A program made the translations under genes and the position numbers. Positions 38,993 through 46,189 of a stretch of DNA of 46,189 nt are shown here, one piece after another; the stretch's first letter is position 1, and the number at the start of each line of letters is the position of its first letter. Under the pieces are notes generated by a model that was not told the origin of the DNA, ran no database searches, and worked only from the letters and a program-made list of their open reading frames with translations. The stretch comes from an uncultured Lachnotalea sp. (GTDB taxonomy: Bacteria > Bacillota > Clostridia > Lachnospirales > Lachnospiraceae), in contig CAMSZT010000026.1 of the NCBI GenBank assembly GCA_947066815.1, positions 1 to 46,189 on the forward strand, in the 5' to 3' direction.

Positions 38993-41692
38993 TCAATTCG
39001 TCACATCCGGTCTCGACGCTTCGGACAAAGAAAGCACGGCATCGTTCTTTTTCATAAACAGCAGGCCAAACGAACCCGGTCCGCAGTTGCAGGCAATGGC
39101 GGAAGACGCCTTCTGCAGATAGACCCTTTCAAAGGGACAGTACTGCTGCACCAGGCGCTGAATGAGACGGATGCTTCTCTCCTCCAGCCCTGCATAGGTG
39201 ATAAAAAGAACCCTTCTGTCGATGTTTCTCGGATTCGAAAGAACCTTCCGCACATAGCTTTTTATAATATGGACAAAACTGCCCATCTCCATGCCGGTGA
39301 CCGCCATTCTGCTCTTTCTGAGAGAAATGACAGGATGAAGGAGCAGGGCGTCGCAGAGGGTCTGCACCCTTCTGGAAATATGTCCCGCCTGGCACATCAT
39401 ATGCGTACTGTCGATAATGAATGCGGAGGAAATGTAACGCCGCAGCCGTTTCACGGCCTTTACGATCTCCGCCCTCGGAATATGGTTCTCCGCCATAGAA
39501 GCTGCATAAAGCACCACCAGTCCCATGCTGCTGGAAAGATGCCCGGAATCCAGGACCGTAACATTCTCAAAGGACTTCGCCGCCTCAAGGGCATTGTAAT
39601 ATCCCTGGCTGGTATGCTTCGCCATGGTAATGTGGATCACGTTCTGGGCTTCCGTCAGCCTCTCTGCAAAAAACCGTTCATAGTCTTCCACGTCCGGCGG
39701 CATGGAATAGCCTTTTTCTCCTGCCACAATGTGCAACAGCAGCTCATCTGCCTTCAGCTCCTTCTCATCTAAAAACCGCCCCTGATCCGTACAGACATAA
39801 TAAGGGCATACGGGAATGTCAAATTCCTTCAGCAGAGACTCCGGAAGGTCACATACGCTGTCCGTCGTCACCATGAGGGAACGCCTCTTCGCCTGCTCAA
39901 AGATCAGGACATCCTTCCCGATCTCCGACTGGCCGGCCTCCTCACTGAGCTTCACCAGCTCTCTCGGAAGAATGCTCAATACACCCGCTTCCAGCAAAGC
40001 GCCGCTTACCGGTTTCGCCAGATAACCGCTGAATCCCTCTTTCCGGTAAAGCAGCTGGTTATCACTTCCCGCATTGGCCGTCAGCGCAATCACCGGCGCA
40101 TCCTGGCAAAGTCCCCCCGGCTGCGACCGCAGCGCATGAAGGCACTGGATCCCGTCCATTTCCGGCATCAGATGATCCATCAAAATGGCGTCATAATGCT
40201 GGATCTGCGTCAGCCTCAGGCATTCGGCGCCGCTTATCGCCGTATCAATATGAATTTTCGTGGCCGAAAGAAGCTTCCGGACCACCATCAGATTCATTTC
40301 GTTGTCATCCACCACAAGAATGTGCGCTCTCGGCGCTTCAAAGCTCTGCCGGTACTGCTCTCCTTCGCGGGCCTTCACGCGGGACTCCAGAGTAAAGACG
40401 CCCAGCTCCTTACTGTCCACGATATCCTGCTCCAGCATGACCAGAAAGGTCGACCCCTTGGTATAAACACTGTTGACGCTGATCTCGCCGCCCATAAGCC
40501 CTACCAGCTGATGGACGATGCTCAGACCCAGCCCGGTGCCTTCGATATGACGGTTCTTTTCCTCATTCACCCGTTTAAAGGCATTGAAGATATAAGGAAT
40601 GTTTTCCTTCTTCACACCCTGGCCGGTATCCTCCACCGAATACCAGACCCGCACCCTGTTTAAATTCAAGCGCTCGCACCAGATAGAAAGGGTGACGGAG
40701 CCCTCGCTGGTATACTTCACCGCATTATTCAGCAGATTGATCAGGACCTGTTTGATCCGCACCTCATCGCCGCAGAGCATGCTGGGAATCGAAGCGTCTA
40801 CCTGGAGCCGGAACTCCAGCCCCTTTTCCTTGGCCTTAACCCAGATCATATTGACGATCTCGGAAAAAAGCGCCCCCGTCTCATAAGAAACGTTTACGAT
40901 CTCCATCTTTCCGGATTTGATCTTGGACAGATCCAGAATGTCGTTGATCAGCGTCAGCAGCATTTTACTGGCGCCCTGGATGTTCCTTGCGTTTTCGGCA
41001 ACGTCCTCCGGAATGTCTCCCCTCAGGATGATTTCATTTAATCCGATAATCGTGTTGATGGGCGTACGGATCTCATGGCTCATGCTGGAAAAAAAATGGT
41101 TCTCCGCCTTGTTTAATTCCTCAATCTCCTTTTTCTGCTGCCTGGATATCTCATTTTCCCGCTCATAAAGCCTGTTCAGGAACAAAACCAGCACGCTGGT
41201 CAGCAGCCCCACCAGAATGACGGAAACTGCGGAGCAGAAGAAATAGTGGCTCTCTGAATTCCGTACGGCCGATTCCGGAAAATAAAAAACCGTATAATAG
41301 CATAGCAGCGTCTCTGCTGCACAGAGCAGGAAAAAAAACCTCTTCCGCCTCCCCTCCAAAGTGATGCTGATATAAATAAAGCAGAGCACAAACCATTCCG
41401 GAACGCCGCTGTAAAAGCCGCCCGCCGAAAAAAAACTTACCGGGAACAGCAGAAGAAGCAGTATTGTAATGACTGTGGCCCCCGCATTGATACATTCCTT
41501 CCGGATACTGATCTTCACGACCGCCGCCATAGAGACAAGACTCACCGCCAGAAACAGCAGATTTACCAGATTCCTTCCCATTAACAGTACGATCGCCAAT
41601 GCGACCATGCTGATTCCAGTGACCACCCGGAACATACGCTCCCGAAGACTGATCCGATGGTCAAAAATTATTTCAAACCACTTTTTCAACAC
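38993..41692 (-). CDS. Hybrid histidine kinase fused to a C-terminal DegV domain
   Basis: An 899-residue membrane sensor. The N-terminal region has about six hydrophobic segments (20-175) and a short coiled linker. A HisKA domain follows with the phospho-acceptor His206 (M-S-H-E-I-R-T-P). A HATPase domain follows (L-I-N-L-L-N-N-A-V-K, D-T-G-Q-G, G-T-G-L-G-L). A receiver domain (about 465-590) has D-D-N-E-M-N and phospho-acceptor Asp in L-M-D-H-L-M-P. Residues about 610-890 form a DegV-like domain (T-T-D-S-V-C-D-L-P, D-S-G-H-L-S-S-S-M-G). DegV proteins bind fatty acids and partner fatty acid kinases. The start is a GTG behind GGAGG. It is the last gene of the phosphorelay operon. The fusion suggests lipid sensing (inference). 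Confidence 0.85.
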   Translation of the reverse strand: MLKKWFEIIFDHRISLRERMFRVVTGISMVALAIVLLMGRNLVNLLFLAVSLVSMAAVVKISIRKECINAGATVITILLLLLFPVSFFSAGGFYSGVPEWFVLCFIYISITLEGRRKRFFFLLCAAETLLCYYTVFYFPESAVRNSESHYFFCSAVSVILVGLLTSVLVLFLNRLYERENEISRQQKKEIEELNKAENHFFSSMSHEIRTPINTIIGLNEIILRGDIPEDVAENARNIQGASKMLLTLINDILDLSKIKSGKMEIVNVSYETGALFSEIVNMIWVKAKEKGLEFRLQVDASIPSMLCGDEVRIKQVLINLLNNAVKYTSEGSVTLSIWCERLNLNRVRVWYSVEDTGQGVKKENIPYIFNAFKRVNEEKNRHIEGTGLGLSIVHQLVGLMGGEISVNSVYTKGSTFLVMLEQDIVDSKELGVFTLESRVKAREGEQYRQSFEAPRAHILVVDDNEMNLMVVRKLLSATKIHIDTAISGAECLRLTQIQHYDAILMDHLMPEMDGIQCLHALRSQPGGLCQDAPVIALTANAGSDNQLLYRKEGFSGYLAKPVSGALLEAGVLSILPRELVKLSEEAGQSEIGKDVLIFEQAKRRSLMVTTDSVCDLPESLLKEFDIPVCPYYVCTDQGRFLDEKELKADELLLHIVAGEKGYSMPPDVEDYERFFAERLTEAQNVIHITMAKHTSQGYYNALEAAKSFENVTVLDSGHLSSSMGLVVLYAASMAENHIPRAEIVKAVKRLRRYISSAFIIDSTHMMCQAGHISRRVQTLCDALLLHPVISLRKSRMAVTGMEMGSFVHIIKSYVRKVLSNPRNIDRRVLFITYAGLEERSIRLIQRLVQQYCPFERVYLQKASSAIACNCGPGSFGLLFMKKNDAVLSLSEASRPDVTN

Positions 41693-41717
41693 CCTGGTGC
41701 TTCCTCCTGTTTTTCAA

Positions 41718-44700
41718 TTATAATCCGGCAATGGTCTCACAAACTTCATCGTACAGGCGCAGCAAAACCGGGTGCCCGTGCCGGATATATTCTGTATTCC
41801 CCTGTTTTCCGGCCTGCTCCAGAAGCTTCGCCTGGTCCGCAAGCGGCTCTGCCCCGATGGTCAGCGACGTGCTTTTCAGCGCATGGACCTTAACCGTATA
41901 ATCGTTCCAGTTGCCGGTCTCATACAGAAAAACAATTTCCGCCCTTTTCTCTATAGCCTGATCACAGAACATCTGCAGCATTTCCAGATAAAAACCTTCC
42001 TCTCCGCAGCAGTAATCCAGCCCCAACGGTACATTGACGCCGATTTCCTTCAAAGGTTCAAACGACGGTGAATATCCATCCTCCGAAACAGCCTCGTCAT
42101 CCGAATACTCCTCTTCAAAATCTTCCTCTTCATCCCAATCTTCTTCCGCAGCTTCTTCATCCGGGGCTTCTTCCTCCGGAACCTCTCCGTCCGGATAGTC
42201 TTCCCCGGAAAAATCCTCGTCCGAAGATTCTTTGTCCGAATCCGCTTCCCCGGAAAGCTCTTCATCCGAAAATTCCTCTTCCAAAGGCTCTTCTTGCGCA
42301 GCTTCTTCCTCTGGACGCTCTTCCGGCGCGGCCTCTTCCGTCATAATATCTTCCGAAACCGTTTCCTCCAGAGCATGCTCTTCTCTTTCATTCTTCGCCA
42401 AAGGAGACTCCTCTGCGCCGCTTTCTTCCTGAATACCGTGATCTGCAGCTGCCTCTTTCTGCACGGCCTTTTCCGGATCCTTCTTTTCCAAAACTCTTCT
42501 TTCGGACCCTCTCTCCTCCGAAAGCTCCGCATCGGAAGGTTTCTCGTCCAGCCGCTTCCCATCTGTCAGTTTCTCGTCTGCAGGCTTCTCGTCCGGGCGC
42601 TGCTGATCCAACTGCTTCTTTTTAGAGACTTTGGAGGACTTCTTTCTGGAAAGCTTTCTTTTGGAAGATTTCTTATCCGACATTCTGTCCTCTGCCTGTT
42701 CCTTAGCCGGCACATCTTCACTCACAGGTGCCGCCCCATACTGAACACATTCCTCCGGAAGCACCTTGTGCAGCACCCGCTCCAGGACAGTCCGCTCAAT
42801 GGGCTTTGGTATAAATTCCGTAAACCCTTCATTCCGGAACATCTCCCTTGCACCGCTTATGGTATTGGCTGTCAGGGCGACCACCGGCAGATCCTGATAC
42901 ATCCCGTTGTTCATCTCCCGCAGCTGCTTCAGCGTCTCCACGCCGTCAAAGCCCGGCATCATGTGATCCAGGAAAACCATGTCATAAGAAGTAGAAGCAC
43001 ACCGCTCCAGCGCCTCCTTCCCGCTAAGGCAGGTATCCACCTGAATCCCATAGCTTCCCAGCACTCCTTTTGCCACCACCAGGTTCATTTCCTCGTCATC
43101 CACGGCCAGGACCCGGACCCCCTCACAGGAAAACGGTCTGCGGCCTGCGGCCTGCGCTTCTCCGAACCCGTTCGCCCCGGCCTCTCCGTTCAGCAGATTT
43201 ACCACGGAAAGGGCAAAAAACGGTTTGTGGATCACCAGAAGCCGGCTGTCCCCGCTCAACATAAATTCCCGCTCCGCAATCACCACCACCTGAAGCGCAG
43301 CCGCCAGATCTTCATAATAAGCACTGTTCCCTTCGTATTCCGCCTGCGCAATGAACACATGGGTCAGCGCATGGCTCTCCTGAAGTTTAAGTAGTCCTTC
43401 AAAATTATGGGCCTGATATCCCTCGATGCCAAGTCCTTCCATCATGTGGAGGATCATATTGTCATAATACCTGCGGACCTCGTCGCTGGCATATTTTTCC
43501 GGCCGGAAATAACAGGCGATGCAGAGTCGTCCCGGATTAGTAAGAGCCATGGCCGGCATGTCGTTCTCCACACCCTGAGGAATCGTGATATGGGCCTGCA
43601 TGCCCTGCTGCTCCTTACTTTCAAAAGAAATAAACCCGCCCATGGCATGAAGAAGGCCCCTGGCAATGGGCAGGCCAAGGCCCAGCCCGCCCGCAAAGCG
43701 GCTGCTGCCGGATTCCGCCTGATAGAAGTCATCACACATCTGCAAAAGCTGAGAATTCGTCATGCCGATTCCCGTATCACAGACATCTATGAGCAGGTTA
43801 ATCCCATAGCTCTCCCGCCGGAATTCCAGACAGACGTTCAGTCCTCCCTCTTCCGTGAACTTAATGGCATTCTCCAGCAAAATCTTAAGGACATGGGAAA
43901 TTTTTTCTACGTCCCCGATCAAAACCGCGGGCATCTTCGGATCAAGGTCGAACACCATCTCCAGATGCTGTTTGCCGCTCTGCATGGCCGTCATCGTAAT
44001 GACGTCATTGAGCAGCGAAGTGATCATATAGGGCTCTCTCGCCGGAGTCAGCGTCCCCTCCACGATCTCCGTATAATCCAGCATATTGTTGATCTGGCTG
44101 GAAAGACGCTTGCCTGCCAGCTGAATGGACTCCACGTCCGCCCGGATTTCCGGTGAAATATCCTTCTCCAGGATGACTTCGCTGATCCCAAACACCATGT
44201 TGATGGGCGTACGAAGCTCATGGGACACATTCGATAAAAACTCCGCATTCTGCTTTCCCGATTTTTCCAGCTGTTTCAGCGTGGACTCGTGCTCCCGTCT
44301 TGTGATCCGCCTTCTGTTGATCCGGTATCTGGAAATCACCGCAGCTCCTGCCACCACAGTTGCGCCGAAGCCCATGCGTATGGCTTCTTCTACGCTCATG
44401 TCGTAACTGATGGTATGCAGAAGAAAGAAATGATACAAAAGTACCAGAACATACAAGGCGACTGTCATATACAACAGCCGCTTTCTGTCAAACATAGAAA
44501 AAACAAGCATCAACATACAGGCCACGGCAGGTATGTCAAGAAGAATGCTCTTATGTACCCCAAAGAAAAAAAATCCGATCATCAAAAGCCCGGAACATAA
44601 ATTTTCATAAAACGCTTCTGAACCAACTCTTCCGATGTGAAGGCACCACACAAGCGTGTTTCCGATCAGGATGACCGGAACCATCCACGGCTCCCATGAA

Positions 44701-44792
44701 AAGGCAACCGTAATCAAAATCAACATTATGCCAAACATGGTGACAATGCCGGCCAGAAGCAGATGCATACTGGTCTGCTTTTTCGCTCTCAT
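41718..44792 (-). CDS. Hybrid histidine kinase with receiver, charged linker and Hpt domain
   Basis: A 1024-residue membrane kinase. About five or six hydrophobic segments (8-155) precede HisKA with His191 (V-S-H-E-L-R-T-P). An ATPase domain follows (N-A-I-K-F-T, D-T-G-I-G-M, G-L-G-L-G-L). A degenerate receiver-like segment (about 425-545) lies before a complete receiver (D-D-E-E-M-N; phospho-Asp in F-L-D-H-M-M-P). Then comes a linker of about 200 residues that is first Lys/Ser/Arg-rich and then almost solidly Glu/Asp. The end is an Hpt domain with phospho-His in V-H-A-L-K-S. The protein thus contains every step of a phosphorelay. It overlaps the upstream lone receiver gene by four bases (ATGA). 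Confidence 0.9.
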   Translation of the reverse strand: MRAKKQTSMHLLLAGIVTMFGIMLILITVAFSWEPWMVPVILIGNTLVWCLHIGRVGSEAFYENLCSGLLMIGFFFFGVHKSILLDIPAVACMLMLVFSMFDRKRLLYMTVALYVLVLLYHFFLLHTISYDMSVEEAIRMGFGATVVAGAAVISRYRINRRRITRREHESTLKQLEKSGKQNAEFLSNVSHELRTPINMVFGISEVILEKDISPEIRADVESIQLAGKRLSSQINNMLDYTEIVEGTLTPAREPYMITSLLNDVITMTAMQSGKQHLEMVFDLDPKMPAVLIGDVEKISHVLKILLENAIKFTEEGGLNVCLEFRRESYGINLLIDVCDTGIGMTNSQLLQMCDDFYQAESGSSRFAGGLGLGLPIARGLLHAMGGFISFESKEQQGMQAHITIPQGVENDMPAMALTNPGRLCIACYFRPEKYASDEVRRYYDNMILHMMEGLGIEGYQAHNFEGLLKLQESHALTHVFIAQAEYEGNSAYYEDLAAALQVVVIAEREFMLSGDSRLLVIHKPFFALSVVNLLNGEAGANGFGEAQAAGRRPFSCEGVRVLAVDDEEMNLVVAKGVLGSYGIQVDTCLSGKEALERCASTSYDMVFLDHMMPGFDGVETLKQLREMNNGMYQDLPVVALTANTISGAREMFRNEGFTEFIPKPIERTVLERVLHKVLPEECVQYGAAPVSEDVPAKEQAEDRMSDKKSSKRKLSRKKSSKVSKKKQLDQQRPDEKPADEKLTDGKRLDEKPSDAELSEERGSERRVLEKKDPEKAVQKEAAADHGIQEESGAEESPLAKNEREEHALEETVSEDIMTEEAAPEERPEEEAAQEEPLEEEFSDEELSGEADSDKESSDEDFSGEDYPDGEVPEEEAPDEEAAEEDWDEEEDFEEEYSDDEAVSEDGYSPSFEPLKEIGVNVPLGLDYCCGEEGFYLEMLQMFCDQAIEKRAEIVFLYETGNWNDYTVKVHALKSTSLTIGAEPLADQAKLLEQAGKQGNTEYIRHGHPVLLRLYDEVCETIAGL

Positions 44793-45151
44793 TTTCCCTC
44801 CAACCCCATTGCAACCCGTTTCAGCAGTTCCTTCGGAAAAAACGGCTTCTTCAGATAATTCACCGCCCCCAGGCTGATCGCATTCCGCACATCGTCCTCA
44901 TATCCGGACGCCGTCAAAAAGATAACGGGAACATCCACAGATGAATCTTTCATCCGCCGGAATGTCTCCAGCCCGTCCATGATCGGCATCGCGATATCCA
45001 AAAGGATCAGGTCGACCCGCTCTGCCTTGAGCTTATTGAGAGCTTCCCTGCCCGATTCTGCCAGAAGCACCGTATACTCCTTCTCCAGGATCATCCTCGT
45101 CCTCTTCAGGTTCATCTCGTCATCATCAACTACTAAAATACGTTTTCGCAT
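44789..45151 (-). CDS. Stand-alone response-regulator receiver
   Basis: A 120-residue CheY-like receiver without an output domain. It has the acidic pair V-V-D-D-D, phospho-acceptor Asp in L-L-D-I-A-M-P, the Thr/Ser switch F-L-T-A-S and the conserved Lys in L-K-K-P-F. The start at 45151 is chosen because GGAGG lies upstream at good spacing. It is the first gene of the operon with the two hybrid kinases. It may be the terminal or an intermediate phospho-acceptor of the relay. Confidence 0.92.
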   Translation of the reverse strand: MRKRILVVDDDEMNLKRTRMILEKEYTVLLAESGREALNKLKAERVDLILLDIAMPIMDGLETFRRMKDSSVDVPVIFLTASGYEDDVRNAISLGAVNYLKKPFFPKELLKRVAMGLEGK

Positions 45152-45205
45152 ACTGCCCGCCTCCTTCATATTGCTTTCGGGATCTCTGAAACCCCCGCAA
45201 GGTAT

Positions 45206-45234
45206 ATTTTAAAGCAGGAACGCGATAAAATCAA
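45206..45234 (-). promoter_or_regulatory. Promoter of the phosphorelay operon
   Basis: TTGATT (45229-45234) and TAAAAT (45206-45211) on the minus strand are spaced by 17 bases. The stretch 45235-45444 upstream shows only a short open frame without family resemblance, so I regard it as noncoding. Confidence 0.65.
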
Positions 45235-45444
45235 GTACGAAGACACCCCTTTTCCAAAAGGCACTACCAATTTTTCCATCGGTTTGTACATCACGGATAC
45301 TGTCTCATTGACCGGACGTCCTCCTTCTTCCTCTGCTCCGCCGCCTCGTCCAAAGCGATGATCTCTACGCCTTCTCCCAGGGACCCCCATCTATTATTCT
45401 ATTATTATAGAAGGTAACCTGTGCGATAAAAATACCGCCTGTGA

Positions 45445-45756
45445 TCATTCTATCAGCTCCGGATACGGCCAGTCCAAGATCCCGCCGAATTCCAGAACCT
45501 TTTTGTATCCCATATCGGCAAGCTTCTGCGCGGCCTGTCTGCTCCGTTTCCCGCTCCTGCAGTACACCAGTATCTTTTGCCCTTTGTCCGGCAGTATTTC
45601 AGGTTCTCCCAAAATAGCTTCATTCGGCAGGCATACCGCGTTTTTAATGTGCCCGGAATCATATTCCTCCCGAGTCCGCACATCCAGAAGGATCACATCA
45701 CTTTCCCTGTCCATGCTCTCTTTTGCTTCCTGCGGGCTGATCTGTTCGTATGTCAT
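45445..45756 (-). CDS. Rhodanese-like domain protein
   Basis: A 103-residue single rhodanese domain. It has L-L-D-V-R-T-R-E-E-Y and G-H-I-K-N-A-V-C-L-P, and the active-site loop Y-C-R-S-G-K-R-S with the catalytic Cys. Such proteins carry sulfane sulfur in cysteine persulfide. The start at 45756 is preferred because GGAGGAAAC precedes it; the frame could extend to 45798. It has no clear partner here apart from the rhodanese domain in the 31.4 kb oxidoreductase. Confidence 0.92.
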   Translation of the reverse strand: MTYEQISPQEAKESMDRESDVILLDVRTREEYDSGHIKNAVCLPNEAILGEPEILPDKGQKILVYCRSGKRSRQAAQKLADMGYKKVLEFGGILDWPYPELIE

Positions 45757-45929
45757 TCTCGTTTCCTCCTGCATCTGGTCCGTATAAGCTTCTGTCATAT
45801 CCGGCGCTCCCTACTGGAGCGGCTTCCACGGTCCTTCTGCCTTATTCTGCCCGAAAACAGCCGTATTACGCGACAATTTTGCAAGAAAAACAACCCGTCC
45901 GAAGACAGGCCGCCCAGCCTCGCTCTTTT

Positions 45930-46133
45930 TCATTTGCACCAGGCTGCATTCCGCAGTTCCCCCTTCTGCAGCTTCATGACCACGTCCGCCTGCTCTGCAA
46001 GGCTGCGGGAGTGGGTTGTTACGATCACACACCGGTCCATCTGATGGGCACATTCCTTCAAAATGTCCGTGATCTGAGCCGCCGTTTCCTCGTCCAGGTT
46101 TCCCGTCGGCTCGTCTGCCAGGATCACGTGGAC
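45930..46133 (-). pseudogene. ABC transporter ATP-binding protein, C-terminal fragment
   Basis: About 66 codons with V-I-L-A-D-E-P-T-G-N-L-D (Walker B and D-loop), then V-I-V-T-T-H-S (switch His). This is the last quarter of a MacB/LolD-type ATPase. The expected Walker A and signature motif are absent. Similarity stops abruptly at about 46133, and the sequence beyond is AT-rich and unrelated. The gene therefore appears broken by an insertion or rearrangement near the window edge, though the missing part may lie further right. Confidence 0.75.
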
Positions 46134-46189
46134 CCATGTCAATACTTTGGACAAAAAAAGTCGAAAGATTATGCTGTTTTTTTAAGTTC
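46134..46189. mobile_element. Possible end of an insertion element interrupting the ABC gene
   Basis: AT-rich sequence unlike the flanking gene begins exactly where the ATPase similarity stops. It starts TGTCAATACTTTGGACA, which looks like the terminal inverted-repeat end of an IS3-like element. Only 56 bases are visible, so no transposase can be identified. Confidence 0.35.

Noticed and set aside
42050-42700. Repetitive Glu/Lys-coding DNA as a possible CRISPR or tandem repeat array
   Set aside because: Repeats are short, imperfect and follow codons; no constant repeat with unique spacers exists.
45166-45390. Minus-strand frame of 74 codons upstream of the lone receiver
   Set aside because: It spans the phosphorelay promoter and has no recognisable domain or ribosome site.

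Overview
The window is a chromosomal piece of a fairly GC-rich anaerobic Firmicute, most likely Clostridia of the Lachnospiraceae type. The evidence is a rubredoxin-first rubrerythrin next to a PerR-like regulator, a long-form PRPP synthetase, a DnaD/DnaC-type primosome pair, an ECF-type QueT gene with a preQ1 leader, DUF951, an Eis-like GNAT with a DUF2156 protein, and typical sigma-A promoters (TTGACA/17/TATAAT) with strong GGAGG ribosome sites. No tRNA, rRNA or CRISPR array was seen.

Left part (1-5.7 kb) is the most unusual region. A minus-strand operon encodes a coiled-coil protein, a signal peptidase I and a very large secreted surface protein that runs off the left edge. The operon is preceded by a 29-bp inverted repeat pair (4506-4534 and 4712-4740) that brackets about 0.2 kb carrying one strong promoter. 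A tyrosine recombinase gene abuts the right repeat and runs through it. This has the layout of an invertible ON/OFF promoter switch, and the sequenced orientation reads as ON. A Rpn-type nuclease/transposase gene and a patch of mobile-element debris (hairpin repeat, resolvase tail) follow at 5.8-7.5 kb.

Middle part (7.5-29.2 kb) is mostly housekeeping on the minus strand. It holds rubrerythrin/PerR, a diguanylate cyclase, murA, a large membrane-anchored C39-like protein, a YwmB-like protein, rpsF-ssb-rpsR, and a DUF951/Sir2/GNAT/DUF2156 cluster. Next come an extracytoplasmic trigger-factor-like lipoprotein, a cold-shock gene, adenine deaminase, and a dnaD-dnaC-prs run. murC follows, and queT with its preQ1-I riboswitch. 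Between murC and dnaD lies a perfect 40-bp palindrome containing two consensus DnaA boxes, with a third box beside it.

Right part (29.2-46.2 kb) is more mixed. A small XRE regulator with its own operator and a truncated Uma2 gene sit between two copies of a hairpin repeat that also occurs at 7.2 kb. Then come an Fe-S aldo/keto reductase, a multidomain FAD/rhodanese/sulfite-reductase-like/ferredoxin protein, a zinc-ribbon YD-repeat membrane protein, and a HEQEH putative metalloprotease. A decayed FecR-domain gene and a two-gene chromate transporter follow. A three-gene phosphorelay comes next: a lone receiver, a hybrid kinase with Hpt, and a hybrid kinase fused to a DegV domain. The window ends with a rhodanese and an ABC-transporter ATPase gene broken near the right edge.
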